From Lentzea indica (lineage in GTDB: Bacteria; Actinomycetota; Actinomycetes; Mycobacteriales; Pseudonocardiaceae), in contig NZ_VSRL01000052.1 in the NCBI RefSeq assembly GCF_012184385.1, positions 1-44,143 of the forward strand: a stretch of 44,143 nucleotides of DNA. The letters are read 5' to 3'. The position numbers and the translations under genes are program-made. Shown piece after piece: positions 16,301-25,400 of the stretch. A model generated the notes under the pieces. That model ran no database searches. It was not told the DNA's origin and saw only the letters and a program-made list of their open reading frames with translations. Numbering within the stretch: position 1 is the first letter of the stretch; every line of letters starts with the position of its first letter.

Positions 16301-18380
16301 GGCTCGACACACCCCGCTTCGCCTCACCGGGATACAGCCAGAGCACGCCGGTCGTGTTCTCCCGCGCGACGATGTCCTGCTTGCCATCCTTGTCCCAGTC
16401 GGCGACACCCGCGATCGTGAACTCGCCCCAGCCGCTGCCGATCTCCACGCGATCGCCGGACCGCCACCCGGCGGGCGTTTCCACCGTGGGCAACAGGTAC
16501 AGGTAGCCGTCAAGGTCACGGACCAGCAGATCGGTGCGACCGTCGTTGTCCCAGTCACCAGTGCCGATCAGGTTGTCCGACCACTCGACCACACCCGTGG
16601 GCAGCGTGCTCGGCTTGGGAAGCGAGTACTCGGCGGTGGTGCCGTTGCCCCACGGGTAACGATCGACCTGCGAGCTCGGGCCCTGCGTACCGTTGGGACG
16701 GATGCGCCGCCACTCGAAGCGGGTGTTCATGGTGTCCCCAGGATCGGGGTCGCTGACTCTGCCGCGGATCGTCGGCGTCGCGGTCGGCACGAAAGGCCTC
16801 GCGTCACCGGTCGCGCAGCCCTTGCGGTCGACGGTGAGCTGATCCGGTGTGTTCGGGATCGAGTTGTAGTCGATGGCGAGCACCGCGGAACCGGGGTTGA
16901 AACGCTTCCAGTAGTTGACGTTGCTCTCGTCGACGTGCATCACGACTGAGGCGTAGCCCCAGTTGCCCTCGGCCGCGCGCTTGATGACATCGGTGAAGTT
17001 GAACTCGACCTCACCCGGCCCCGCACACCCGTGCGTCGACCCGTACTTGCGGTTGGCCGCGCTCGACGCCGCCCAGTCATCACCCCACCAACCGGGCTGG
17101 TTGTTCCAGGTAGTGCCACCACCGAACTCGGATGTCACCCGGACAGTGGCGTTGGACCCGGTGTTGCACGTCCATGCCCACCGCTGCTCGACGCGGAACG
17201 ACGCACCGGTGACGATCTTGCCCTTCACCCCGGAGGTGTCCATCCGGAAGTACGAACGGACCTTGTACGTCGAGCTCAGGCACTTGTTGTCCGACGAGAC
17301 GTTGTCACAGGTGAGTCCCGTGCCCGCGCTGCCCCGCTCGCCCGAGTTCGCCAGATAGTCCTGGCCCTGGTTGTTGCGGCCCTGCCAGTACGTCGTGCCT
17401 GGGTCCTTGCTGGACACCAACGTCCACGCGTTGTCCGCCACCCTGCCCGCCCACGGCGGATCGATCATGACCGGATACCGCGTCCCGGCGTCGCTGAGCA
17501 TCGCGGCATCCGGAACCACGGTGATCTCACCGTTCTCCACCGCGATCGGCATCGTCGCCGTGCGCTTCGTCCCCGGCTCCGCGGCCGCCGACCTCGCCGA
17601 CACCTCAGCCGCGCCCTCGCCACCGGAGTCCCACATCAGCGGCGTCGGCGACATGAACACCACCCGCCCGGACGCGTCCTTGGCCTCCAGCCCACCGCCG
17701 GCGGGGTGCGTCGTTACCCCTGTCGTCGCGAACCCGAACCTGACCTTGGCGATGTTCGGGTTCTTCGCCGCTTCCCGGTTCTTCACCACCAGGATCTGTG
17801 AGAAGCCCTGCACCGACGCCGTGAGCTTCAAGTCCACACCCGGCAGCACCTCGGCATAGGTCGCGTCCGACCCGGACAACACCGGCGCCGGCAGCGGCCC
17901 GAACGGCCACGTGATCGAGAGTTCGCGGTCGCCATCACGCAACCGCGCCGCTGGACCCGTGCCACCCGCCGAGAACTCCACCGGCAGCACGGCAGCGACC
18001 GGCACCACCTTCGTACCCGTGACGCGCAACGTCGTGTCGATCCGCGACCACGACCCATCAGCCTTGCGCGCCCACCGCGGCTCCACCGACTGCTCCGTGG
18101 TGTAACCGCCCCCAGGCTTCGCGAACGTCTGCGAGTTCTCCGAACGCTGCGCAACGATCTCGACCCGGCGATCACAACGCGCCGCCACCTCCACGGCTGC
18201 CTGCGCCGTCGGCTGCGTATCAACGCATTCCGGCTCGGCCGCGCTGGCCGGCACCGCCACAAACGTCGCTGCGACTGTGACCGACAAGAACGCGCGCAGG
18301 ACAAAGCCCTGCGCCACCCCGACGCGTGTCAACTGAAGCCCCCATATGAGCGCATATCGCGTCGTCAAGCGACACGACAT
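13335..18380 (-). CDS. Large secreted DNRLRE / FG-GAP / LamG repeat protein
   Basis: About 1681 aa. A signal peptide ends near PASAAEP. A DNRLRE-type domain (SYFRMDTSGVKGK, TTWNNQPGWW) lies near 310-510. Five FG-GAP/VCBS calcium-binding repeats (DWDNDGRTD, DWDKDGKQD, DYDRDGKQD, DRTGDGAPD, DFNADGAND) lie near 600-830. Two LamG lectin-like domains (FSVSAWVRL and FSVDVWAMV) lie near 1050-1400. Four more FG-GAP repeats (DIDGDGKSE, DIDGDGRDD, DIDGDGKAE, DITGDGKAE) end the protein. I chose ATG 18380 (MSCRLTTRYAL) because GGGGAT lies 6 bases upstream; the frame opens at TTG 18425. It heads the Rhs operon and should be an extracellular adhesin or scaffold, perhaps for surface display or delivery of the toxin (inference). 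It contains no catalytic motif that I can see. Confidence 0.88.
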   Translation of the reverse strand: MSCRLTTRYALIWGLQLTRVGVAQGFVLRAFLSVTVAATFVAVPASAAEPECVDTQPTAQAAVEVAARCDRRVEIVAQRSENSQTFAKPGGGYTTEQSVEPRWARKADGSWSRIDTTLRVTGTKVVPVAAVLPVEFSAGGTGPAARLRDGDRELSITWPFGPLPAPVLSGSDATYAEVLPGVDLKLTASVQGFSQILVVKNREAAKNPNIAKVRFGFATTGVTTHPAGGGLEAKDASGRVVFMSPTPLMWDSGGEGAAEVSARSAAAEPGTKRTATMPIAVENGEITVVPDAAMLSDAGTRYPVMIDPPWAGRVADNAWTLVSSKDPGTTYWQGRNNQGQDYLANSGERGSAGTGLTCDNVSSDNKCLSSTYKVRSYFRMDTSGVKGKIVTGASFRVEQRWAWTCNTGSNATVRVTSEFGGGTTWNNQPGWWGDDWAASSAANRKYGSTHGCAGPGEVEFNFTDVIKRAAEGNWGYASVVMHVDESNVNYWKRFNPGSAVLAIDYNSIPNTPDQLTVDRKGCATGDARPFVPTATPTIRGRVSDPDPGDTMNTRFEWRRIRPNGTQGPSSQVDRYPWGNGTTAEYSLPKPSTLPTGVVEWSDNLIGTGDWDNDGRTDLLVRDLDGYLYLLPTVETPAGWRSGDRVEIGSGWGEFTIAGVADWDKDGKQDIVARENTTGVLWLYPGEAKRGVSSQGRVQLGSTWNSYTFAGLADYDRDGKQDLIARDADGVLHLHPGEGTRAPSSQPRVVLGYGWQGFSFFGVIDRTGDGAPDIVAEFDGTMWLYLGSGKREMYSGSSFRHDIGAGWSGAMARTITDFNADGANDIVAKLPSSNDWLLYPGVVGTGYGGSPWAVAEHGLTTGNYSYRMTAGDWQRWGPASGWCEFSVDVTAPDAPTFSSSVYKTTGCAPEGCGSLGIADTFTFSSTSTDVVKYRWGFTDQPSTEIAAGTSVRWTPPSGGPKTLVVDAVDKAGLATRKKFQFTVAGAKRNEAEWFAGDDPSIDGTGNGHDLTLTGLDPARAGRMAGGQLSVGFNGTTANGATTANVVDTSRGFSVSAWVRLTNDMASRTVVSQQGSTTSAFRLGYDSGSRKWTFSLAETDAANAAQKTATSDAPAVQGVWTHLTGTFDDLSREVRLYVDGALQRQTELLAAGRGFNAGGQLWIGKALRNSVAVEPWQGELAEVRAWTRTVTPKESLELGDAGLNHSDVGWWMFDDGSGDTAIDSSPYGRDLTLNLAGGAKWGPARPETADGNGLELNGTSSSASTSEAVLNTDQSFSVDVWAMVIGTGTPRTVVVQHGPSTMDPFVLKYDGAQWSAEMPNSPTNPTTWWRAKAAAAAGTWTHLIAAYDANARTLKLSAGVEGTPVALKSTVTGVVGWNSTGVLSVGRSSVGEFFNGNIDDLKVWQGVLAPEALPGTSLKGSSISGDRYDEIVQVQSDGNVSAYLNVGGDYPQASQHIGSGWSNDRTWFADIDGDGKSEIIGVEPDGRIKAFKNVNGMNGFPYIDPIFIGSAPGEMRRIKFADIDGDGRDDRVSIDTDGRVRVYRNLFGMNERGQSTAFSTSPVIVKVTTAAPEAIRFADIDGDGKAEFITVNADERTTVWAYRNLSGLDYGTYDTPQEIGSGWTPDRTFFADITGDGKAEIISVRPDSSVWSFTNYNGLNSYPYAESRMIGSGWADPTRVIFS

Positions 18381-18565
18381 CTGGCGATCCCCCGAACCCC
18401 TCTGGCGAGAGCCAGCTTCAGCCAACGGCAGACCGCCAACAAGGAGCCATTCGGTCTAGAAGGGCTCTCTGTGACCGAAGTGTGAGCAGCTTTCAGCGCG
18501 CGGAAGATCGCTCCTAGTTGCGCGAGCAGGCGAGCGTGAAGCGGACGGCCTGAGGCAAACCTCAG
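18381..18565. other. Divergent intergenic region between the Rhs operon and cchE
   Basis: About 185 bases carrying the start region of the minus-strand toxin operon and the left side of the cchE promoter. A perfect CTGAGG-CAAA-CCTCAG palindrome (18550-18565) abuts the cchE iron box. I could not place convincing -35/-10 elements in either direction. The right border of the inserted island must lie here. Confidence 0.4.
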
Positions 18566-18584
18566 TTAAGTAAGGTTGCCCTAT
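18566..18584 (+). promoter_or_regulatory. Iron box (IdeR/DmdR-type) at cchE
   Basis: TTAAGTAAGGTTGCCCTAT matches the consensus TTAGGTTAGGCTAACCTAA at 13 of 19 positions by my count. It overlaps the start codon of cchE (ATG 18583), and its TAAGG can serve as the Shine-Dalgarno. Iron-loaded repressor here could block both transcription start and, on the DNA, the start region. It is the weakest of the four boxes. Confidence 0.6.
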
Positions 18585-19416
18585 GACCGCGCTGCGCAAC
18601 GATGCCGCCCGATTGGGGGCCGAGGGCGTCACGGTCGGGTACGCCGACCGGGTCGTGCTCGACAACCTGGACGTCTCCATCCCGACCGGTGTCATCACCA
18701 CGGTCATCGGGCCCAACGGCTGCGGCAAGTCGACGCTGCTGCGCACGCTGTCCAGGCTGCTCAAACCGCGCCAGGGCACCGTGCTGCTCGACGGTCACGA
18801 CATCGCGCGGCTCAGGACCAAGGACGTCGCGAAGAAGATGGGGCTGCTCCCGCAGACCCCGATCGCGCCAGACGGACTGACGGTCGCCGACCTGGTCGCC
18901 CGCGGCCGGCACCCGCACCAGAGCTGGGTGCGCCAGTGGTCGAGCGATGACGCGGACGTGGTCGCCAAGGCCCTGCGCATGACCGGTGTCGCCGATCTCG
19001 CCCATCGTCCGGTCGACTCGCTCTCCGGCGGGCAGCGGCAGCGGGTGTGGATCTCCATGACGCTCGCCCAGGGCACCGACCTGCTGTTGCTGGACGAGCC
19101 GACGACCTATCTCGATCTCGCGCACGCGATCGACGTGATCGACCTCGTCGACGACCTGCACGAGGGCGGCTGCACGATCGTGATGGTTCTCCACGACCTG
19201 AACCTCGCCGTTCGCTACAGCGACAACCTGATCGTGATGAAGTCGGGGGCCATCGTCGCGCAGGGACATCCGAGCGATGTGATCACGAGCGACCTGTTGC
19301 TGGACACGTTCGGCCTGCAGGCGAAGGTCATCGACGACCCCGTCAGCGAACGCCCGTTGATCGTGCCCATCGGCCGGACTCACGTGGTATCGAAGAGTGA
19401 CCAAGGACTAGGTTAG
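18583..19416 (+). CDS. cchE: Ferri-siderophore importer ATPase (FecE/FepC type)
   Basis: This 277-aa ABC ATPase has Walker A GPNGCGKST (~43-51), Q-loop LLPQTP, signature [10 protein letters not shown] (~148), Walker B LLLLDEPTTYLD and switch His in MVLHDLNLA. All catalytic residues are intact. It powers the FecCD permeases at 1-1266, although 17.3 kb now separate them. ATG 18583 has TAAGG 7 bases upstream. Its own iron box means expression does not depend on the permease transcript. Confidence 0.95.
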   Translation: MTALRNDAARLGAEGVTVGYADRVVLDNLDVSIPTGVITTVIGPNGCGKSTLLRTLSRLLKPRQGTVLLDGHDIARLRTKDVAKKMGLLPQTPIAPDGLTVADLVARGRHPHQSWVRQWSSDDADVVAKALRMTGVADLAHRPVDSLSGGQRQRVWISMTLAQGTDLLLLDEPTTYLDLAHAIDVIDLVDDLHEGGCTIVMVLHDLNLAVRYSDNLIVMKSGAIVAQGHPSDVITSDLLLDTFGLQAKVIDDPVSERPLIVPIGRTHVVSKSDQGLG

Positions 19417-19426
19417 CCTGCCCTAA
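19408..19426 (+). promoter_or_regulatory. Iron box 1 of the cchF promoter
   Basis: CTAGGTTAGCCTGCCCTAA matches the IdeR/DmdR consensus at 15 of 19 positions. It overlaps the last codons of cchE and lies 66 bases before the cchF start. A second box follows with a 27-bp centre-to-centre spacing. Confidence 0.8.
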
Positions 19427-19434
19427 CCAGATGA

Positions 19435-19453
19435 TAAGGTTCGCCTGTCCTAA
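19435..19453 (+). promoter_or_regulatory. Iron box 2 of the cchF promoter
   Basis: TAAGGTTCGCCTGTCCTAA matches the consensus at 14 of 19 positions. Tandem boxes about 2.5 helical turns apart suggest two repressor assemblies on the binding-protein promoter, so cchF may be the most tightly iron-repressed gene of the locus (inference). Confidence 0.75.
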
Positions 19454-19492
19454 TTTCCCCCGCCGCGTGGGCAGCGAAGAACGAGGTGCCGA

Positions 19493-20539
19493 ATGGGCCA
19501 GCGAACGACCATGACATGGAAGCGTCTGACCGCCGTGGCAGCAGCCGTGGTGGTCGGTGCCGGTGTCCTCGCCGGGTGCGGGTCCTCCACGCCGGCGTCG
19601 ACCCCTGACGCGAACAACGCCTCCGGTGGCACGTTCCCGACCAAGGTCGAGCACTTCTTCGGCACGACGGAGATCAAGGAAGCGCCCAAGCGCGTCGTCT
19701 CCCTCGGCTACACCGACGACCAGACGATGCTCGCGCTGGGCACCGTGCCGGTCGGCATGGTCGACCAGTACCCGAACCCCGAGGGCAAGAAGCCCGACAT
19801 CAACACCCAGTGGGCCTGGGTGAAGGACAAGTGGGGCTCGACCACGCCCGAGGTCGTCATGAAGAACGGCGACACCGAGCCGAACTACGAGAAGATCGCC
19901 CAGCTGCGCCCCGACCTGATCGTGGCCGTGTACTCCGAGGCCGACCAGGCCTGGTACGACAAGCTGAGCAAGATCGCTCCGACGGTCGGCAGGACCAAGG
20001 AGGAGAAGGAGCCGTTCAGCGCGAAGTGGCAGGACAACGCGCTGCAGGTCGCCAAGGCGCTCGGCAAGGGTGACGAGGGCGCCAAGATGATCAAGGCTGT
20101 CGACGACAAGATGGCAGAGGCGAAGAAGGCGAACCCGGCGTGGGCGAACGAGACCGCGGTCGTCACGTCCTGGTACAAGGACGCCGTCGCGCCGTTCACC
20201 ACCACTGACGTGCGTGGCCAGCTGACGACGGGCATCGGCTTCAAGGGCAACACGAAGATCGACGAGATCGCGGGTGGCAAGTTCTACACGACGCTGTCCC
20301 CAGAGCGCATCGACCTGATGAACGTCGACCGCATCTTCGTCATCGCCGACGAGGCGGACCAGAAGTCGCTGAAGAACTTCCAGCTCTTCGCGAACCTGCC
20401 CGCCGTCAAGGCCGGCAAGGTCCACTGGATCCTCGACAGCGAGGGTCCCGCCGTTGGTGCCGCGATGTCGCAGGCCACCCTGGCGTCGCTGCCGTACGCG
20501 ATCGACGAGCTGGTGAAGTCGGCCAAGTCGGTCGCCTGA
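19493..20539 (+). CDS. cchF: Ferri-siderophore-binding lipoprotein
   Basis: This 348-aa FecB/TroA-type solute-binding protein carries a lipoprotein signal ending VLAGC, with the lipidated Cys at residue 29. The start of the fold, PKRVVSLGYTDDQTMLALG, is typical of iron-siderophore receptors, and two lobes are joined by the expected long helix. It would capture the ferric siderophore at the outer face of the membrane and pass it to the FecCD permeases. ATG 19493 has GAGG 6 bases upstream; ATG 19511 would still leave a signal but lacks a good ribosome site. Two iron boxes precede it. Confidence 0.94.
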   Translation: MGQRTTMTWKRLTAVAAAVVVGAGVLAGCGSSTPASTPDANNASGGTFPTKVEHFFGTTEIKEAPKRVVSLGYTDDQTMLALGTVPVGMVDQYPNPEGKKPDINTQWAWVKDKWGSTTPEVVMKNGDTEPNYEKIAQLRPDLIVAVYSEADQAWYDKLSKIAPTVGRTKEEKEPFSAKWQDNALQVAKALGKGDEGAKMIKAVDDKMAEAKKANPAWANETAVVTSWYKDAVAPFTTTDVRGQLTTGIGFKGNTKIDEIAGGKFYTTLSPERIDLMNVDRIFVIADEADQKSLKNFQLFANLPAVKAGKVHWILDSEGPAVGAAMSQATLASLPYAIDELVKSAKSVA

Positions 20540-20576
20540 TCTGACGCAGCACAACCCCGGCGAAAGGTCTCTTCTC

Positions 20577-22373
20577 GTGACCACGAGTGTCTCTGGCGCG
20601 CCCGTGAACATCTTGCGCACGGCGACCGGACGGGAGGCCCTTCGCTGGGTGCGGGACCACTGCCGCAACGCTCCCGGCCTGCCGATCGCCACCGTGGTGG
20701 CGACGGTGGCCGGGGCGGTGCTGCAGATCATCCCGGTGTTCCTGCTGGGCACCGTGGTGGACGGAGTCGTCCAGGGACGCGACGCGTCGATCCTCTGGAC
20801 GATCGGCATCGCCACGGTCGTTGCCGCGCTGGCCGGTGCGGCCATGACCGCGTTGTCGACCTACCTCATCGGCCGGGTCGGCGCGGAAATGCTGGCACGG
20901 CTGAGGGAAGGCGCGGTCCGCGCGGTGCTCGGGATGCCGAGCGCGCGGATCGAGCAGGTCGGCCGTGGTGACGTGCTGTCCCGCGTCGGCGACGACGTAG
21001 CTGTTATCTCCAAAGGTTTCCGCACGGCGATCCCGACGATCTTCTCGGCGGTCGTGCTGGTCGTCATCGCCACCGCCGGCATGTTCGGGCTCGACTGGAG
21101 GCTGGGCCTCGCCGGTGCCTGCGCGCTGCCCGCCTACGCGCTGGCGTTGCGCTGGTACCTGCCCCGTTCGCAACCGCTCTACCGCGCCCGCTCCGAGGCA
21201 CAGGCCGACCGCGCGCAGGCGTTGATCAGCGGCCTGGACGGCATCGCCACAGTCCGCGCCTACCGTCTCGAGAACGCGTTCCGGGACAGGGTGACCGCCG
21301 AGTCGTGGCGGGTGCGCGACATCGGCATCGACGTTTTCCGGTTCTTCGGCCGGTTCATCGGCAGGGAGAACCGCGCCGAGTTCATCGGTCTCGGGCTGAT
21401 CATCGTGGTCGGCTACGTCCTGGTGACCAACGGGCAGTCCTCGTTGGGCCAGGTTTCCGTTGCGGCGCTGTTGTTCCACAAGTTGTTCGTGCCGCTCGGC
21501 CTGATCATGGCCTTTTTCGACGAGGCGCAGAAGTCCGGCGCCGGGCTCACGCGACTCGTCGGTGTGCTCACGGAGTCCGACGGCGACGAGCTCGTCCGCA
21601 GCGCGGTCGCGGTCGACCAGAACGCCGAGCCGCTTCCGGTGTCGGTGCGCGGGCTTTCCTTCCGCTATCCCGAATCCGAGCACGACGTGCTGCGGGACAT
21701 CGACCTGGAGATCCCCGCCGGCACCTCGCTCGCTCTCGTCGGCGCCACCGGTGCGGGCAAGACGACGCTGGCGGCTTTGGTCGCCGGCACTGGCACTCCG
21801 CTGACCGGTTCCGTGCACATCGGGTCCGCGGACCTCGCCGAACTCGACGAGGCGGGTGCCCGCGCGTTGGTCAGCATCCTGACCCAGGAGGCGCACGTCT
21901 TCGCCGGTCCGCTCGCCGAGGACCTCCGGCTCGCCGCACCCGATGCCACCGACGACGAGCTGATGGACGCGTTGCGCACGGTCGGCGCGGACACGTGGGT
22001 CGAGGCGTTGCCTCAGGGCCTCCAGACGGACGTCGGCGAGGGTGGCGAACGCCTCGACGTGACCAAGATCGCCCAGATCGCACTGGCCAGGCTCGTGCTC
22101 GGCCGCTCCCCCGTCGTGGTGCTCGACGAGTCGACGGCCGAAGCGGGCAGCCAGGGTGCCGCCGCGCTCGAACGGGCCGCCCTGGCCGCATGCCGTGGCC
22201 GCACAACGCTTCTGGTCGCGCACAGGCTGACCCAGGCCATCGCGGCGGATCGGATCGCCCTACTCGACGAGGGCCGTGTCCTGGAGCACGGCACGCACGA
22301 AGAACTTGTCGCGCGTGACGGGCGTTACGCGGCACTTTGGGCCGCTTGGCGATTCGGAACCGCAAATACTTAG
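20577..22373 (+). CDS. cchG: Siderophore exporter half-transporter (ABC, TMD-NBD), degenerate signature motif
   Basis: This 598-aa protein is an ABC type-1 membrane domain (six helices, residues ~35-310) followed by an ATPase. Walker A GATGAGKTT (~389) and Walker B VVVLDEST (~513), with the catalytic Glu, are intact. The LSGGQ signature is replaced by LDVTK in GGERLDVTKIAQIALARL. That fits one half of an asymmetric heterodimer with the gene at 33333, which has the opposite defect. In coelichelin-type clusters this pair is thought to export the siderophore. The GTG start has GAAAGG upstream, and the stop overlaps the cchH iron box. Confidence 0.9.
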   Translation: MTTSVSGAPVNILRTATGREALRWVRDHCRNAPGLPIATVVATVAGAVLQIIPVFLLGTVVDGVVQGRDASILWTIGIATVVAALAGAAMTALSTYLIGRVGAEMLARLREGAVRAVLGMPSARIEQVGRGDVLSRVGDDVAVISKGFRTAIPTIFSAVVLVVIATAGMFGLDWRLGLAGACALPAYALALRWYLPRSQPLYRARSEAQADRAQALISGLDGIATVRAYRLENAFRDRVTAESWRVRDIGIDVFRFFGRFIGRENRAEFIGLGLIIVVGYVLVTNGQSSLGQVSVAALLFHKLFVPLGLIMAFFDEAQKSGAGLTRLVGVLTESDGDELVRSAVAVDQNAEPLPVSVRGLSFRYPESEHDVLRDIDLEIPAGTSLALVGATGAGKTTLAALVAGTGTPLTGSVHIGSADLAELDEAGARALVSILTQEAHVFAGPLAEDLRLAAPDATDDELMDALRTVGADTWVEALPQGLQTDVGEGGERLDVTKIAQIALARLVLGRSPVVVLDESTAEAGSQGAAALERAALAACRGRTTLLVAHRLTQAIAADRIALLDEGRVLEHGTHEELVARDGRYAALWAAWRFGTANT

Positions 22374-22388
22374 GTTAGGCTACCTTCA
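22370..22388 (+). promoter_or_regulatory. Iron box of the NRPS (cchH) promoter
   Basis: TTAGGTTAGGCTACCTTCA matches the IdeR/DmdR consensus at 16 of 19 positions, with the left 13 bases perfect. It overlaps the cchG stop codon and lies 14 bases before the NRPS start, so the NRPS has its own iron-controlled promoter. Confidence 0.85.
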
Positions 22389-22402
22389 CCGATCGTGAAG
22401 GG

Positions 22403-25400
22403 ATGGCTGAGTCGTCGATGGAACAGATGGCCGACCGTGACGTACTTCTTTCGACCGCCCGGATCGCCTCCATTCGGCGCCGCGCCGGTGAGTACCCGCA
22501 GCGGACCATCGCCGTCGCGAGTGCCGTCGCGCTGACCCACTGGGCCGACCCTGGTCTTGACGTCGACGGACTCGAGCTCACGCCTGCAACGCTTTTCGGC
22601 GATCTGCTCGTCTGGGCCGACAAGGGCCAGCGGTGGGACGTCACCGAACGGCCGGACGGCTGGCTGATCCCGTTGCCGGCCGGTGTCGATCCGGTCGAGG
22701 CACAACGGGCGCTGGACGACCTCGCCGAGTTCCCGAACCGCGCCGTCGGCACGCTGACCTCCCAGACCATCGAGGAGCGGCTGGCGGATCTGGCCCGGTG
22801 GAACGACAACGAGTTCCCGCGCGAACGGCCCTGCATCGTCGAGCTGTTCCGCGAACAGGCCCGGCAGCGCCCGGACGCCATCGCGATCAACGACGGTGAC
22901 CGCGCTTTCACCTACGGCGAGGCGCTCGCCCGTTCCAACCAGTTGGCCCACCACCTGATCGAACGCGGGCTGCGGACCGAACAGGTCGTCGGCATCTCGC
23001 TGGACCGCTCGGCCGAGATGGTGATCAGCCTGCTCGCCGTGCTGCAGGCCGGAGGCGCGTTCGTGCCGCTGGACCCGCAGTGGCCGGCCTCCCGCCGCGA
23101 GTCCGTGATCACCGACGCCCAGGTCGTCTTGCTCCTCGGCACCGGCCAGCAGGGCGAGCCCGAGGCCATCGCCGTCGACCTCGACGACTGGGGATTCGCC
23201 GGCCACCCCGCTGAGCCGACGGACATCTCGATCCTCGGCGCCCAGCTGGCTTACGTGATGTTCACGTCCGGCTCGACCGGCCGCCCCAAGGGCGCGATGA
23301 TCCGGCACGAGGCGATCAGCGAACGCCTGCTGTGGCAGGTGAACCAGATCCTCCACTTCGGACACGACGACGCGTCGCTGTTCAAGGCGCCGCTGTCGTT
23401 CGACATCTCCATCAACGAGATCTTCCTGCCGTTGGTGTGCGGCGGACGGACCGTCGTCGTGCGGTCCGGCGGCGAGCGCGACCCGCACCACCTGCTGCAC
23501 ACGATCGCCCGTCACCGCGTGACGTTCGTGTACCTGGTGTCGTCGATGCTGGACGTGTTGCTGAACATCGCCGGCGACGGTGAGCTGGCCAGCCTGCGGC
23601 ACGTGTGGTGCGGCGGCGAGGTGCTGACTCCCGAGCTGTACGACCGGTTCCGCACCCAGCTCGACATCCCGATGTACCACGGCTACGGCCCGGCCGAGGC
23701 CACGATCGGTGTCTCGCACGTGATCTACCGCGGTGAGGCGGAACGGCTGTCGACGTCGATCGGCAAGGCCAACCCGAACACGGACCTCTACGTGCTCGAC
23801 GACCAGCTGCGGCCGTGCCCGCACGGTGTCGGAGGCGAGCTGTACATCGGCGGCTTCCTGCTGGGCCGCGGCTACGTGAACGCGCCGGGCCTGACCGCGT
23901 CCCGGTTCGTGGCGAACCCGTTCGCCACCGACGGTTCGCGCCTCTACCGGACCGGTGACCTGGCGCGGTTCGCGCCGGACGGGTCACTCGACTTCCTCGG
24001 CCGCGTCGACAACCAGGTCAAGATCCGCGGCATGCGGCTGGAACTGGAGGACGTCGAGGTCGCGCTGGCCGAGCACCCGCGGGTCCGCCACACCTGTGTC
24101 GTGGTCAGGAAGAACTCCGCCGGCGGCAACTACCTCGTCGGGTACGTCGTTCCGTCCGACGAGAACCTGACCGCGGACGCCGTGAAGCAGTGGGCGACCG
24201 AGCACCTGGTCGAGTACATGGTGCCGGCGCACATCGTGGTGATGAGCGAGTTCCCGTTGACCCCCAACGGAAAGCTGGACCGCCGCGCCCTGCCGGAACC
24301 GACGGTCGAGACCGGGCCGGTCACCGCGGCGGCCAACGACGACGAGGCGGCGATCTGCGCCGCCGTCGCGTCGGTGCTGCGGGTCGAGCAGGTCGGTGCC
24401 GACCAGGACTTCTTCGAACTGGGCGGCGACAGCATCCTCGCGATCTCACTGCTGAGCGCGTTGCGGGCCGAGGGCGTCTTCGTCACGGCCACCCAGATCT
24501 TCGTCAACCGCACTCCCCGCGCGCTGGCCGCCGTCGCGTCTCGTGACGGCGCCTCGGCGGTCGACCACGACGACGTCGCGACCGGGCCGGTGGCGGGCCT
24601 GCCGATCGTGCAGTGGCTCGGTGAGACCACGGACGCCATCGACGGGTTCGTGCAGTCGGTCGTGCTCAACACCCCCGCGGAGCTCACCGCCGAGCAGCTC
24701 ATCCAGATCCTCGACGCCGTGGTCGAGCGGCACGACATGTTGCGCGCCAAGCTCGTCAGGGGCGAGCGCTGGTCGTTCGACATCCCCGAGGACGGCCATG
24801 CGTTGTGGGACGCGAGCAACGCTCCGATCGAGGAATGCGTTGCAGCGGCGACCGAGGGGCTGAACCCGGACGCGGGCATCATGCTGCGAGCGGTGTGGCG
24901 GTCGGAGGCGCGGCAGCTGGTCATCGTGATCCACCACGTGGTGATCGACGGTGTGTCGTGGCGCATCCTGTTCGACGACCTCGCCCAGGCGTGGCAGCAG
25001 GTCTCTTCCGGTGCGGCGGTGGAACTCCGCCCGGCTGGCACGTCGTTGCGCCGCTGGACCCAGCTGCTGGAGAAGGCGGACTTCGAGTCGGACCGCGAGT
25101 ACTACCAGCGCCCGCTGCCGGGTGTGGACCAGCTGCTCGGCCGGCGTGAGCTGACCGACGAGGACGTCGTCGCGGGCGAACAGGTCCGCACGGTCACCGT
25201 GGGAGCGCAGGCGACCGCGGCACTGCTGGGCGACGTGCCCGCGTTGTTCCACGCCAAGGTCAACGACGTGCTGCTGACCGGTCTCGCCGTCGCGCTGGCC
25301 AAATGGCGCCGCGACAACGGCCAGGACCAGACGTTCGCGCACGTCGAGCTGGAGGGCCACGGCCGCGAGGGCCGGTTCGTGCCGCTCGACCCGGACCTGT

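Noticed and set aside
14361..16949. Plus-strand open frame of 862 codons inside the FG-GAP/LamG gene
   Set aside because: Arg/Ala/Gly-rich shadow; the minus strand has signal peptide, DNRLRE, FG-GAP and LamG repeats.
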